Of a stretch of DNA of 64,000 nucleotides, positions 1 through 7,829 are shown piece by piece (positions within the stretch are counted from its first letter, which is position 1; each line of letters starts with the position of its first letter). Location: assembly GCF_036116635.1 (NCBI RefSeq), contig NZ_CP107995.1:1736001-1800000 (forward strand), written 5' to 3'. Source of the stretch: Amycolatopsis sp. NBC_00345 (GTDB lineage: Bacteria; Actinomycetota; Actinomycetes; Mycobacteriales; Pseudonocardiaceae). The notes below the pieces were generated by a model. That model worked only from the letters and a program-made list of their open reading frames with translations. It was not told the origin of the DNA and made no database searches. A program made the position numbers and the translations under genes.

Positions 1-250
1 CGGTCACCTGGTCCGAGCCCGCCGGTGTCGGGATGACCCCGCTGCTGCGCGATCTCATCCTGCACCTGAACCGGACCGGGGCTGGGCGGAGGAACCGGGC
101 CGGCGGCACGCCGAAGCGCTGGTCTTCGACCGCCCAGTGGCGCACCCACGTCCGTATTCGCGCCGCCGCCCGGCAGCCGGCCGACGGCGCGTCGGTCAAC
201 GCCACCGCCCGGACGCGACGCCAGCGCGGATCTGCTGGCACAGCCCGAAT
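1..250 (+). pseudogene. AraC-family regulator remnant, frameshifted
   Basis: The first reading frame (from base 3) gives EPAGVGMTPLLRDLILHL, which resembles the N-terminal cupin-like half of AraC-family regulators just before their HTH. The similarity then jumps frame. Around 112-128 another frame reads AEALVFD, and around 150-165 a third frame reads TSVFAPPP; both are pieces of the usual linker (A-E-A-L-V-F-D ... P-T-S-V-F-A-L-P). No HTH follows before the next gene. I read this as the tail of a regulator destroyed by at least two frameshifts and loss of its DNA-binding half. Its 5' part lies off the window. The family assignment comes from remembered consensus and is moderate at best. A short ATG frame at 301-357 is too small to call. 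Confidence 0.4.
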
Positions 251-474
251 CCGGGTCGAATCGTGGTGCCGGCTCGATCCGGTGGGCTAGGCTCTGCGGC
301 ATGACTACCGGGACGGCCTCGAGCCACGCACGGATTGGTTACCCGGTGCTCTTCTGAGCGCCGTGCGGGCCGCTGCGGGCCCGCTGTTCGAGCGAAAATC
401 CGGCACTGCCGCACGGGCTCCGCCTCCGTCGTGTTGATCACCAGCTCCCACCATCAACCACGACTGGAGAATTC

Positions 475-1209
475 ATGCCCACCACGACTTTGCTGATTCC
501 CACTCCCGACGGCCAGGCCGACGCTTTCGCCGCTTTCCCTGAAGGCGGGCGGCACCCAGGGGTGCTGATGTACGCGGACGGCTTCGGCCTCCGGCCCGTG
601 CTGCTGGAGATGGCCCGCGAACTGGCCGGGCACGGGTACTACGTGCTCGTGCCCAACTTCTTCTACCGGCACGGCCCGGCACCGGTGATCGAACTTCCCG
701 AGCACATCGGAGAAGCGGCCCGTCCCGCGGTCTTCGCCCGGCTGATGCCCTTGATCGAGGCGCACACCACCGAACGGATCCTGCGCGACGCCGACGCCTA
801 CCTCAGGTTCCTCACCGCCCAGCCCGAGGTCAGCGCCGGGCCGGTCGCGGTGACCGGCTACTGCATCGGCGGCCTCCTGGCGTTGCGCACCGCCGCGGCC
901 CACCCCGGCCAGGTGGCCGCCGTCGCCGGATTCCACGGCCCCGTCGGCGCCGACGGGCCGGACGGCCTCCTCGCCCGGATCACCGCCGAAGTCCACCTCG
1001 GTCACGCCGAAGGCGACCTGACGCCCGAGGCCCTCGGCGAGCTCAACCAGGCCCTGGACGCCGCGGGTGTCCGCTACACCTCCGAGATCTACCCGGGCAC
1101 CGTCCACGGCTTCACCATGTCCGACACCGATTCCTTCAACGCCTCCGGACTACAGCGGCACTGGGACCGCCTGCTTCCCCTGCTCGACCGGACCCTGGCC
1201 ACCGGCTGA
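475..1209 (+). CDS. Dienelactone hydrolase family protein
   Basis: A 244-residue alpha/beta hydrolase of the dienelactone hydrolase (DLH) family, cytosolic, with no signal peptide. The visible catalytic triad is Cys130 in GYCIGG, Asp181 in EGDLTP and His211 in GTVHGF, the Cys-Asp-His arrangement typical of DLH rather than serine esterases. Length matches the family (about 235-250). The ATG at 475 follows a GGAGAATTC ribosome-binding site, and the downstream frame is uninterrupted. DLH proteins open enol-lactone rings in catechol degradation, but many actinobacterial members have no known substrate, and no catechol genes lie nearby. It sits alone between a dead regulator and a secreted protease gene. 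Confidence 0.85.
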   Translation: MPTTTLLIPTPDGQADAFAAFPEGGRHPGVLMYADGFGLRPVLLEMARELAGHGYYVLVPNFFYRHGPAPVIELPEHIGEAARPAVFARLMPLIEAHTTERILRDADAYLRFLTAQPEVSAGPVAVTGYCIGGLLALRTAAAHPGQVAAVAGFHGPVGADGPDGLLARITAEVHLGHAEGDLTPEALGELNQALDAAGVRYTSEIYPGTVHGFTMSDTDSFNASGLQRHWDRLLPLLDRTLATG

Positions 1210-1472
1210 GGACACCGCGCCCGGCCGGATTCATCAGGTGTGAACGCGAAGTGAATATTGCGAATCCGGCGCGGCCGCACCGGTGGTGAACTCGACAGTC
1301 GCAGTTCTTCCCCGGCTGCGGGCCGTTGTGAACGCTCACACCGTCGCGCCGCGGCCCGGCCGCACTGTTGCCCGGCCGCGGCGCCGAGCACACAGTGATC
1401 TCCGGCCGGGCGACTCGTCCCGGTCTCCAGCACGAACTCCGTTTCCCCACATCCCTGTTACTAGGAGATTCG

Positions 1473-2162
1473 ATGGATTACCGATCCAATCGACGGGCAG
1501 TCCGGGCCGTCGTGGCGACCGGGGCGACCGCCCTCGCGTTGGCCATGCTGCCCGCTTCCGCGTTCGCGCAGTCCGGCGGCGACACGAACCGGCCCAACGG
1601 ACTGGAGAAGACCAGCACCCACACGCAGGTCCGGCAGGTCACGCCGCCCGGCGCCAGGGCAGCGAGCACCTCCCACGCGGCACCGGCGTCGAAACAACTG
1701 GACTACAGCCAGCAGGTGCAGCAGAACGACGAGTGGTGCTGGGCCGCGGACGGCTCCAGCATCGAGCAGTCGCAGGGCGGCAGCGCCTCCCAGGAGGAGT
1801 TCTGCGCCGCGGGCAAGGGGGCCCAGGTCGGCTCCTGTCCGAACGACGCGGCGCAGATTTCGGAGATCGTGCAAGGGTTCCAGGGCACCGGCTTCTCCGC
1901 GCAGGACGCGGGCGGGCCGATCAGCTACAACTCGATCGAGCAGCAGGTCGACTCCGGCATCCTGAACCTGACCGGCATCTACTGGACCTCCGGTGGCGGC
2001 CACGCCGAGGTGATCTACGGGTACGACAGCTCGAACCAGTCCATCATGCTCGGCGACCCGTGGCCGTCCTACCAGCGCTACCAGACCTGGGACTACAGCC
2101 AGTACCAGCGCAACGCCCAGTTCACCTGGAACGACACCGTCGTCAACATCCAGAAGGGCTGA
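1473..2162 (+). CDS. Secreted papain-like (C39-like) cysteine protease
   Basis: A 229-residue exported protein. An Arg-rich n-region (NRRAVRAVV) precedes a hydrophobic stretch ending ASAFA-Q, a normal Sec signal peptide cleaved near residue 32. The mature part carries Cys89 in DEWCWAADGSS, the classic papain-like nucleophile context, and His177 in SGGGHAEVIYGY, followed by a GDP turn. Together these match the papain-like cysteine protease / C39-like family. The ATG at 1473 is chosen because TAGGAGA lies just upstream and the signal peptide begins here. An in-frame upstream start would add 35 residues with no signal character. The next gene starts 9 bases downstream in the same direction, so the two are probably co-transcribed. 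Proteolytic activity is inferred from residues only. Confidence 0.75.
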   Translation: MDYRSNRRAVRAVVATGATALALAMLPASAFAQSGGDTNRPNGLEKTSTHTQVRQVTPPGARAASTSHAAPASKQLDYSQQVQQNDEWCWAADGSSIEQSQGGSASQEEFCAAGKGAQVGSCPNDAAQISEIVQGFQGTGFSAQDAGGPISYNSIEQQVDSGILNLTGIYWTSGGGHAEVIYGYDSSNQSIMLGDPWPSYQRYQTWDYSQYQRNAQFTWNDTVVNIQKG

Positions 2163-2171
2163 TCCGCGGTC

Positions 2172-2951
2172 ATGAGTGAGATCTGCCGGAAGTTCTTCTT
2201 CAGTCTTGCGGTCGCCGTGGCGGCGCTGGTCCCGGCCGTGTCGACGGCGTCGGCCGGCGAGTGGGTCACCCCACCCTCGGCGGAGGACCTGGCGGCCGCC
2301 GTCAAGGCCGCCGACCAGCCGCGCGCGGTCAGCTTCGCAAGATCGAACTTCCGGCAGGTCGACCACGCCGAGCCCGGGCGGATCACGCTCGCCGGGCGGG
2401 GGATTCCGGTCTATACCCTCAATCCCGGGTTCGTCGCGGGCACGGCCGGCGCCCCGGCCGGGGTGCTGGGGTCCATCGCCGTGACGGCCACCACGGACTC
2501 CGGCGCGAAGGCCACTCTCCGGGCGAGCCGGGACAGCTCGGCGCCGGGCGGCTGGGTCGTGGGGAATGTGTTGTCCGGCAACGACGAGGAGGCCCTGAGC
2601 GGCAAACTCCGTCCCGGCTCGGTTCTCCTCAACGAGCCCCAGATCAACGGGTGGTACGACCTGAGCCCGGCCGGCGTCGTGCTGCTGCAGGCGAGCCTGC
2701 CGCAGTCCCCGGTGGGACAGTTCGTCCCGCTGGGGGACTACCAGCGCACGGTGCACGACCGGTACGCGGACAAGCTGCCGGGATCGGATTACCAGCGCCG
2801 GGGCGGAGTCGGCTTCGCGCAGGCGCCCGTTGGTTCCGACACCGGTTCGTCGGTGCCGATCGTGGCCGGGCTGGTCGTGCTGGCGGCCGCCGCGCTGGTC
2901 GTCGTCGTGGTCGTGCTGCGCGGTAAGCGCCGCGCAGCACGGGAGTCCTAG
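2172..2951 (+). CDS. Secreted, C-terminally membrane-anchored protein of unknown function
   Basis: A 259-residue protein I do not recognise. It has an N-terminal signal peptide (KFFFSLAVAVAALVPAVSTASA), a roughly 190-residue extracellular part rich in Gly, Ala, Ser and Val, and a C-terminal transmembrane helix (IVAGLVVLAAAALVVVVVVL) followed by a basic RGKRRAARES tail. This is type I topology, so the bulk lies outside the membrane. It starts 9 bases after the papain-like protease and is almost certainly in its operon. It could be a membrane-tethered substrate, partner or inhibitor of that protease, but this rests on position alone. Its last four bases overlap the end of the convergent regulator gene. 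Confidence 0.65.
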   Translation: MSEICRKFFFSLAVAVAALVPAVSTASAGEWVTPPSAEDLAAAVKAADQPRAVSFARSNFRQVDHAEPGRITLAGRGIPVYTLNPGFVAGTAGAPAGVLGSIAVTATTDSGAKATLRASRDSSAPGGWVVGNVLSGNDEEALSGKLRPGSVLLNEPQINGWYDLSPAGVVLLQASLPQSPVGQFVPLGDYQRTVHDRYADKLPGSDYQRRGGVGFAQAPVGSDTGSSVPIVAGLVVLAAAALVVVVVVLRGKRRAARES

Positions 2952-3907
2952 TCCCAGATGAGGTCGACTCCCGCGATGCCGACGCCGAGGTCCTCGAAGT
3001 AAGCGCTCACGGTGGCGCCCGGCCCGCAGAACAACGGTTCGCTGACCAGTGGATCGAGGTCTTCACGGGGGCGGATCGTCTTCAGGCACCGGGCGGGCAG
3101 CTTGGCCGCGTCGAAGCGCAGCCGGAGCAGGTAGGCCGACATGGGGGCGCGGACGATCCGGTGGAAGCTGCTCGACCGGACCGACGCGTCCAGCCGCAGG
3201 GTGAAGGCGAACGTGTGCGTCTCGCCCTCGGCCAGGCCGCGGTCGAAGAGCAGCTCGAACACCATCCCCGCCGACGGGACGCTCCGCCGCAACCGGCCCA
3301 TCCGGCAGCCGTCGACCGCGATGACCGAGGTCGCCGTCACGTCGGTGCCGTCTTCGTCCTGGTGGGTGACCAGGAAGCTGTCCGCGCCGGACCGCCGGGC
3401 CCGGACCACCATGGTCGAGGTGATCTCCTCGGTCTGGCCCTCCGCGGTCAGGGTCAGCACGTCGACGACCGTCACCACGTCCAGGTCCGCGTTCTCCTCG
3501 GCGCGGGGCAGGCCGCTCAGTTCTTCCAGCAGGGTGCAGGTTTCGGTCCAGCTCTGCTGCAGTTCCGGCAACGACGGCCTGCGGTCGCCTTCGCCCGGCG
3601 ACCGATGGGGGCCGATCAGCACGACGAGGCTGTCGGAAGGCAGGCCCAGTACCGATTCCAGCGCGCGCACGACGTTGAGCGAGCGGGTGGCCGAGGGATG
3701 CCGGAGCCCGCGCTGCCAGTAACTCAACGTCGACTCGGCCACCGACACCCCGCGCGTGGCCAGATGCGCGCGCAAGCGGGACAAGGAAAGCCCGCGATGA
3801 TCGACTGCCTCGGAGAGCGCCCGGTGGAACGGCCCGAACCGCACCGCGGACGGCAGCGCCCCCGGTGACCGCCGGACCGCGCCGTCATTGGCGTAGTGCT
3901 GGTGCAT
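2948..3907 (-). CDS. XRE-type helix-turn-helix regulator with large C-terminal domain
   Basis: A 319-residue protein. Residues about 25-90 form a Cro/C1-type HTH: LSLSRLRAHLATRGVSVAESTLSYWQRG then a helix ending SVLGLP. The remaining 220 residues are a beta-rich region with no family I recognise, containing a Thr/Val-rich strand pattern and two Cys (GCRMG and FCGPG). Actinobacterial proteins of this layout are annotated as helix-turn-helix transcriptional regulators. The C-terminal part might sense a ligand or bind a partner. The ATG at 3907 is the only start giving an intact HTH. It converges on the protease/anchor pair with a 4-base overlap, so it is not obviously its regulator. Confidence 0.65.
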   Translation of the reverse strand: MHQHYANDGAVRRSPGALPSAVRFGPFHRALSEAVDHRGLSLSRLRAHLATRGVSVAESTLSYWQRGLRHPSATRSLNVVRALESVLGLPSDSLVVLIGPHRSPGEGDRRPSLPELQQSWTETCTLLEELSGLPRAEENADLDVVTVVDVLTLTAEGQTEEITSTMVVRARRSGADSFLVTHQDEDGTDVTATSVIAVDGCRMGRLRRSVPSAGMVFELLFDRGLAEGETHTFAFTLRLDASVRSSSFHRIVRAPMSAYLLRLRFDAAKLPARCLKTIRPREDLDPLVSEPLFCGPGATVSAYFEDLGVGIAGVDLIWD

Positions 3908-4051
3908 GTGGCTTCCCTTACTCCTGCCGAGCAGAAGAACAGCATGAGTAGTTCACCTGCCGGCGGCAACCGTCCATCGTCGAAAACCGGACTTTTCGGC
4001 CAACGGATCCGAAGTTTCGTCGCCGGGCAAGGTCATGGTTCCGGTCATCAT

Positions 4052-4109
4052 GGTGTTCAGGGCGTTGCGGTGTTCGGGGTGTCAGGGTGTTCAGGGCGTT
4101 GCGGTGTTC
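4052..4109. repeat. Perfect 24-bp direct repeat
   Basis: The same 24 bases occur at 4052-4075 and 4086-4109, beginning GGTGTTCAGGGCG and ending GGTGTTC, separated by 10 bases. The second copy runs into the stop codon of the TetR gene on the other strand. The unit itself is built of shorter GTGTTCAGGG-type pieces, so it looks like slippage-generated minisatellite DNA rather than a protein-binding site. Confidence 0.8.
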
Positions 4110-4800
4110 AGAGTTCTGCAGTCAGGCCGAACATGACGCCGCGGACCGCGGCCTCTCGCAGTGAATCGATGCCGGGTGAATCGGCGCCGTCGGTTTCGGC
4201 GCCGTCGGTTTCGGCGCTGCCGGTTTCGGCGTCGTCGGCCGGGCTCTCGTAGGGCAGGCTTTGGATGACCGCGCCGACGTGGGCGGCGATGACGGCCCGG
4301 GTGAACGTCGCGGGGTCGGTGAGCAGGCGGCGACCGGCGCCCACGACGCTGGTGATCAGCAACGGTTGCAGGTGCAGCTGCAGATGATCGGCGTGCTCCC
4401 GCAGCGCGACCGCCAGTTCGGGCTTGTGCAGGGCCTGCCCGGTGACGCCGGCGCGGAGGGCGAACCACTGCCCGTCGTCGGGGAGCGCGCTGAGCACGTG
4501 GGCGATGCCGGCTTCGAGCGAGTCCGGGGCGGACCCGCGCTCGGTCATCAGAACCTTGAGGCGGTGCTCGATCTGGGCGGTCTGCCGCTGGTGGAGGGCG
4601 AAGAAGACGTCGTCGACCGTGGTGAAGTTGGAGTAGAACGCGCCGCGGGTGAATCCGGCGCGCCGGCAGATCGCTTCGACGCTGACGGCGGTCGTGCCTG
4701 CCTCGGCGAACAGCTGCGCCGCTGCCTCGATCAGCTGCGCGCGGGTCGCGACGCGCTTGCGCTTGGTCGGCCGCGCGCCGTCGTCTGATGCTGTCACCAC
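4108..4800 (-). CDS. TetR/AcrR-family regulator with repeat-derived C-terminal tail
   Basis: A 230-residue repressor-type protein. Residues about 15-65 hold the TetR HTH (RAQLIEAAAQLFAEAG, then TAVSVEAICRRAGFTRGAFYSNF). The C-terminal half is the usual helical ligand-binding region. Near residue 190-210 the chain contains the simple repeats ETDGAETDGAD, encoded by a 15-bp tandem array that looks like a recent insertion in a surface loop. It is divergent from the 3-hydroxyacyl-CoA dehydrogenase gene, and a 31-bp dyad lies between them. The likely job is to repress itself and that enzyme. Its ligand is unknown; an acyl-CoA is plausible from the neighbour. Confidence 0.85.
   Translation of the reverse strand: MVTASDDGARPTKRKRVATRAQLIEAAAQLFAEAGTTAVSVEAICRRAGFTRGAFYSNFTTVDDVFFALHQRQTAQIEHRLKVLMTERGSAPDSLEAGIAHVLSALPDDGQWFALRAGVTGQALHKPELAVALREHADHLQLHLQPLLITSVVGAGRRLLTDPATFTRAVIAAHVGAVIQSLPYESPADDAETGSAETDGAETDGADSPGIDSLREAAVRGVMFGLTAEL
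4184..4243. repeat. 15-bp tandem repeat inside the TetR coding region
   Basis: Two identical 15-bp units GCGCCGTCGGTTTCG (4184-4198, 4199-4213) are followed by a 2-mismatch copy (4214-4228) and a degenerate one (4229-4243). Because the period is a multiple of three, the array stays in frame and encodes alternating (S/G)AETDGA on the opposite strand. Confidence 0.85.
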
Positions 4801-4866
4801 GCCGTTCCTTCCTTCGGTTTATGCCGGCCTGTGAACTCTATCTCGCTTTCGATGCAGAATGAATCC

Positions 4867-4897
4867 AGTACGAATCGTATCAGATACACTTCGTATT
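4867..4897. promoter_or_regulatory. Dyad-symmetric putative TetR operator
   Basis: A 15-1-15 base imperfect palindrome (12 of 15 positions pair) centred on A4882. The core is GTATC-A-GATAC with outer arms TACGAA/TTCGTA. It lies in the divergent gap between the TetR gene (start 4800) and the dehydrogenase gene (start 5083). Size and place fit a TetR dimer operator, but binding is inferred. Confidence 0.55.
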
Positions 4898-4948
4898 GAA
4901 GGTGCTGATGCCGTCGGGCTCGACCGAAGATGGGCGCGGCGACCGCCC

Positions 4949-5068
4949 AGCCCGCAACGGCTCGGCCGGCACCTGCCGAGCCCGCAACCGCCCGGCCTGC
5001 AACGGCTCGGCCGACACCCGCTCAGCCCGCATCCGACCAGTCCGCAACCGACCAGTCCGCAATCGACC
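4949..5068. repeat. 15-bp-period minisatellite upstream of the dehydrogenase
   Basis: Eight consecutive 15-bp units of the type AGCCCGCAACCGCCC / AGTCCGCAACCGACC fill the leader up to the ribosome-binding site at 5071. The copies differ at 2-6 positions. The array is open in several frames only because its period is divisible by three. It should not be translated as part of the downstream gene. Confidence 0.85.
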
Positions 5069-5082
5069 TCGGGAGGCCCGTC

Positions 5083-5943
5083 ATGGCCCGCTCAGTACCG
5101 GAAGATCTCAACTCTCGCCCTGTCGCGGTGATCGGCGGCGGCACCCTCGGACGGCGCATCGCGCTGATGTTCGCTTCGCAGGGTGGCCTGGTCCGCGTTT
5201 ACGACCTGTCCGCCGACGTCCGCACGGCCGCCGTCGAGTACGTGGAAAAGAAGCTGCCCGATCTCGTGGCCGCGCGTCCGGGCGCCAGCGCCGGCCGGGT
5301 CGAGGCCGTGGGCGACTTGCCGGCGGCGCTGGAGGACGTCTGGCTCGTGGTCGAAGCCGTGCCCGAACGGCTGGACCTCAAGCGCTCGCTGTTCCCCGAC
5401 CTGGACCGGCTCGCTCCCGCCGACGCGATCATCGCCAGCAACTCGTCGTCCTACCCGACCCGCATGTTCACCGATGACGTGGCGGGCAAGGACCGGGTGC
5501 TGAACATGCACTTCTACATGCCGCCGGCGCAGAACGCCGTCGACCTGATGAGCAGCGGCCACACCGATCCCGCGATCATGGAGCTGCTGAAGGCGAAGCT
5601 GCCGGGTTACGGGGTGTTCCCGTTCGAGGCTCGCCGGGAGAGCACCGGGTTCATCTTCAACCGGGTCTGGGCCGCGGTCAAACGCGAAGCGCTCGCCGTC
5701 GTGGCCGAGGGCGTGACGACGCCCGCGGAGTTCGACGAGATGTTCACGATCAACACCGGGGCCAAGGCCGGCGTCTTCCGGATGATGGACCAGGTCGGCC
5801 TCGACGTCGTCCTCGACATCGAGAACCACTACGCCGCCGAGAACCCGCACCTGCCCGAGGGCCCGCGTGCGGTGCTGCACGAATACGTCGACGCCGGCCA
5901 CCTCGGCCTCAAAACCGGCCGCGGCTTCTACGACTACGAGTGA
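5083..5943 (+). CDS. 3-hydroxyacyl-CoA dehydrogenase family protein
   Basis: A 286-residue NAD-dependent dehydrogenase. An N-terminal Rossmann fold carries GGGTLG (residues 18-23) and the VVEAVPERLDLK stretch typical of hydroxyacyl-CoA dehydrogenases. The SNSSS motif follows, with NMHFYMPP in place of the usual G-x-H-F-x-x-P, then the helical C-terminal domain ending GRGFYDYE, the standard family terminus. It would oxidise a 3-hydroxyacyl-CoA or a related 3-hydroxy acid; the substrate is not evident. The ATG at 5083 follows GGGAGG. An in-frame ATG at 4930 would only add 51 residues of minisatellite translation, so it is rejected. It is probably controlled by the divergent TetR protein. Confidence 0.85.
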   Translation: MARSVPEDLNSRPVAVIGGGTLGRRIALMFASQGGLVRVYDLSADVRTAAVEYVEKKLPDLVAARPGASAGRVEAVGDLPAALEDVWLVVEAVPERLDLKRSLFPDLDRLAPADAIIASNSSSYPTRMFTDDVAGKDRVLNMHFYMPPAQNAVDLMSSGHTDPAIMELLKAKLPGYGVFPFEARRESTGFIFNRVWAAVKREALAVVAEGVTTPAEFDEMFTINTGAKAGVFRMMDQVGLDVVLDIENHYAAENPHLPEGPRAVLHEYVDAGHLGLKTGRGFYDYE

Positions 5944-5965
5944 CTCGGGCCTGACCCGCGCAGGC

Positions 5966-6306
5966 CGGACTCGCGCAGACCTGGCCGCACAGGCCGGACT
6001 CGCGCAGGCCGGACTCGCGCAGGCCGGACTCGCACAGACCGGACTCGCACAGACCGGACTCGCGCAGGCCGGACTCGCACAGACCGGACTCGCACAGACC
6101 GGACTCGCGCAGGCTGGCTGCACGGCTGGACTCGCGCAGGCTGGACTCGCGCAGGCTGGACTCGCGTTGGCTGGACTCGCTCAGGCCAGCCCGCGTAGGC
6201 CGGGCCCGCGCAGGCCGGATCCGCGTTGGCTGGACTTGCTCAGGTCGGCCGCAAAGGCCGGATCCGCGTTGGCCGGACTCTCGCAGACTGGACCCTCGCA
6301 GGCTGG
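5966..6306. repeat. Large 15-bp-period minisatellite downstream of the dehydrogenase
   Basis: About 22 units of consensus GGACTCGCGCAGGCC alternate with GGACTCGCACAGACC and become degenerate to the right (GGACTCGCGTTGGCT, GGATCCGCGTTGGCC). A few units have lost 1-3 bases. It begins some 20 bases after the dehydrogenase stop. Translations in any frame are simple pentads (AGLAQ, CESGL, ACASP) and there is no start with a ribosome-binding site, so I treat it as non-coding repeat DNA, not a pentapeptide-repeat gene. Confidence 0.9.
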
Positions 6307-6572
6307 GCCGCGCAGGGGCTCGCCCCGTCCGTGACCTCGGCCAGGCCACGACTGTCCCCAGTGGACGGACCGGTGCGGCTCACAGTGCCGCCGCCCGGCT
6401 CGTAGGCCGCCTCGGAATCCGGGTTCCATCACGGGGAAAGTGGTGCGTACGAACGGGTTCTTGGCCCATTCGTACCCGGCGACCTTCACCCCCGGGAAGC
6501 CAGGCACACCCTTGAAGGCGTCACTCTCCCCGATAGCAGCTCGGCGAACCCCCCCCCGGAGCTTCCCCGTTC
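6307..6572. other. Unassigned stretch between minisatellite and acetyltransferase
   Basis: No supported gene. On the minus strand, bases about 6430-6580 translate to a protein-like segment (GESDAFKGVPGFPGVKV, then NPFVRTTFPVMEPGF) that I cannot place. It has a weak start, and the frame then runs into the repeat array. It may be a degraded gene start. Confidence 0.3.
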
Positions 6573-7031
6573 TCAGGTCCAAAGCTGCCTCCGTCCGACT
6601 ACTTCTCCCTCGTGGACCTGGCCGGTGGGGTGAAAGCCGAGCTTGAGGTAGAACGGCTCGGGGCTGTGCTCACCGGGCTTCCAGAGCACGGTAGCGGCTT
6701 GGGCGCCGCGGCGGCGGGCTTCGGCCAGTACCGACTCCACGGCGAACCGGCCGTAGCCCTTGCCCTGGTGCTCGGCGGCGATGTTCAGCCGCCAGATTCC
6801 GTGCTGGAAGTAGTCGATCGGGCAGGTGGGGTCGAAGGCGCCCATCACGAAGCCGACGAGTTGGTCGCCGGCGTAGACCAGTCGCGGCCAGGCGACGCCG
6901 GGCTGGACGTAGGCTTGGGCGAGGGATTCGGCGACCGGTGCCACGTAGTCGCGCTGGTGCGGGGCGACGGTCAGGCGGCAAGCGTCGCCCAGGTTGTCGT
7001 CCGTGACCTCGGCCAGGTGTGGTGTGTCCAT
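6573..7031 (-). CDS. GNAT-family N-acetyltransferase
   Basis: A 152-residue single-domain GNAT enzyme that would move an acetyl group from acetyl-CoA to an amine. The acetyl-CoA pyrophosphate loop is visible as EHQGKGYGRFAVES (R/Q-x-x-G-x-G/A), preceded by the beta4 strand WRLNIAAE and followed by the C-terminal FYLKLGFHPTGQ, the normal GNAT ending. The start MDTPHLAEV at 7031 is preferred because the extra upstream sequence in frame is low-complexity and antisense to the neighbour's 3' end. The substrate is unknown. It is transcribed in the same direction as the oxidoreductase gene upstream, 61 bases away, and may share its transcript. Confidence 0.85.
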   Translation of the reverse strand: MDTPHLAEVTDDNLGDACRLTVAPHQRDYVAPVAESLAQAYVQPGVAWPRLVYAGDQLVGFVMGAFDPTCPIDYFQHGIWRLNIAAEHQGKGYGRFAVESVLAEARRRGAQAATVLWKPGEHSPEPFYLKLGFHPTGQVHEGEVVGRRQLWT

Positions 7032-7092
7032 GGCCCGCAATTTAGCCGGGGGGGGTACGACAGTTTTCGCTCGCTCGGCTTCGAGGACCCGG

Positions 7093-7725
7093 TCAGGACA
7101 CGGCCAGATGATGGTGATGGTGCCGCGGGGTCTCGGCCTCGTCCAGCAGGGCGAGGGCGAAATCGGCGTAGGAGATGCGGGCCCCGGCATCCCCGTGCTC
7201 GCGGACGTCGTAGTGACCGGTGCGCTCGCCCTCGTGGTCGAAGTCGCCGGCCGGGCTGACGTAGACCCAGTCCAGCGTGCCGCCTTCGGCGCGGAGCACC
7301 TCGAGACCGGCGGCGTGGGCCAGGTAGAACGGCTGGACCTCGGCGGGAAGCGCGTCCAGCTGCCGGGTCCCGTCGGGGCCGGGCAACAGCACCGACAGCC
7401 CGACGGCGATCAGTCTGTCCACTCCGGCCTGCCGCAAGCCGTTGACGAGAGCGTGCGCGGCGGTGGTGAAGAACGCGCCCGGGTCGGTGCCCGCGCCGTA
7501 CACGGCGGCCGCGTTGATCCCGGCGTGGTGCCCGGCCGAGAGGGTGGCGACGTCCGCCGCGTTGGTGACGTCGCCGGCGGCAATCCGTACGCCGCCATCC
7601 GCCAAACCGCCGTAGCGCGAGGGGTCGCGCACCACCGCGGTGACCTCGTGCCCACGGCGACGCGCTTCAGCGACGGCCTGCCTGCCGGCCCGGCCACCCG
7701 CCCCGAAAATGACGATCCTGCTCAT
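7093..7725 (-). CDS. NmrA-like NAD(P)-binding oxidoreductase
   Basis: A 210-residue atypical short-chain dehydrogenase of the NAD(P)H-binding/NmrA-like group. The N-terminus MSRIVIFGAGGRAGRQ gives the GxxGxxG cofactor loop, and the conserved GDVTNAADV and YVSPAGDF segments follow. There is no YxxxK pair in the usual place, as common in this group. The ATG at 7725 follows GGAGGTATTCCCC. The C-terminus ends RHHHHHLAVS, a natural five-His run. The gene is divergent from a HxlR regulator, with a long palindrome between them. HxlR/NmrA-like oxidoreductase pairs are common in actinobacteria and usually respond to electrophiles or quinones, so that role is a reasonable inference. Confidence 0.85.
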   Translation of the reverse strand: MSRIVIFGAGGRAGRQAVAEARRRGHEVTAVVRDPSRYGGLADGGVRIAAGDVTNAADVATLSAGHHAGINAAAVYGAGTDPGAFFTTAAHALVNGLRQAGVDRLIAVGLSVLLPGPDGTRQLDALPAEVQPFYLAHAAGLEVLRAEGGTLDWVYVSPAGDFDHEGERTGHYDVREHGDAGARISYADFALALLDEAETPRHHHHHLAVS

Positions 7726-7761
7726 CTGGGGAATACCTCCTGGTGAGTCGATGCTCGGAAA

Positions 7762-7794
7762 GGTATCCGGAGGTGCGGTTACCTCCGGGATACC
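7762..7794. promoter_or_regulatory. Palindromic putative HxlR operator
   Basis: Arms GGTATCCGGAGGT and ACCTCCGGGATACC are reverse complements apart from one extra base, with spacer GCGGTT. The site is centred in the 104-bp divergent gap between the oxidoreductase (7725) and the HxlR gene (7830). An autoregulatory operator serving both promoters is the natural reading. Confidence 0.65.
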
Positions 7795-7829
7795 GAGACC
7801 GCGCACCGGGCGCGAGGCAGGAGATCACC

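Noticed and set aside
301..357. ATG frame of 18 codons before the dienelactone hydrolase
   Set aside because: Too short and no match; possibly the first codons of a deleted gene but unsupported.
4930..5082. N-terminal extension of the 3-hydroxyacyl-CoA dehydrogenase from ATG 4930
   Set aside because: It only translates the minisatellite; GGGAGG precedes ATG 5083 and the family fold begins there.
4184..6306. CRISPR-like array
   Set aside because: The units are contiguous 15-mers without spacers, and no cas genes are present.
5960..6349. Frames on both strands through the 15-bp array, encoding AGLAQ or CESGL pentads that look like a pentapeptide-repeat protein
   Set aside because: Every frame stays open because the period is 15; there is no ribosome-binding site or defined start, some units lose frame, and the pentads lack the A(D/N)LxX pattern.
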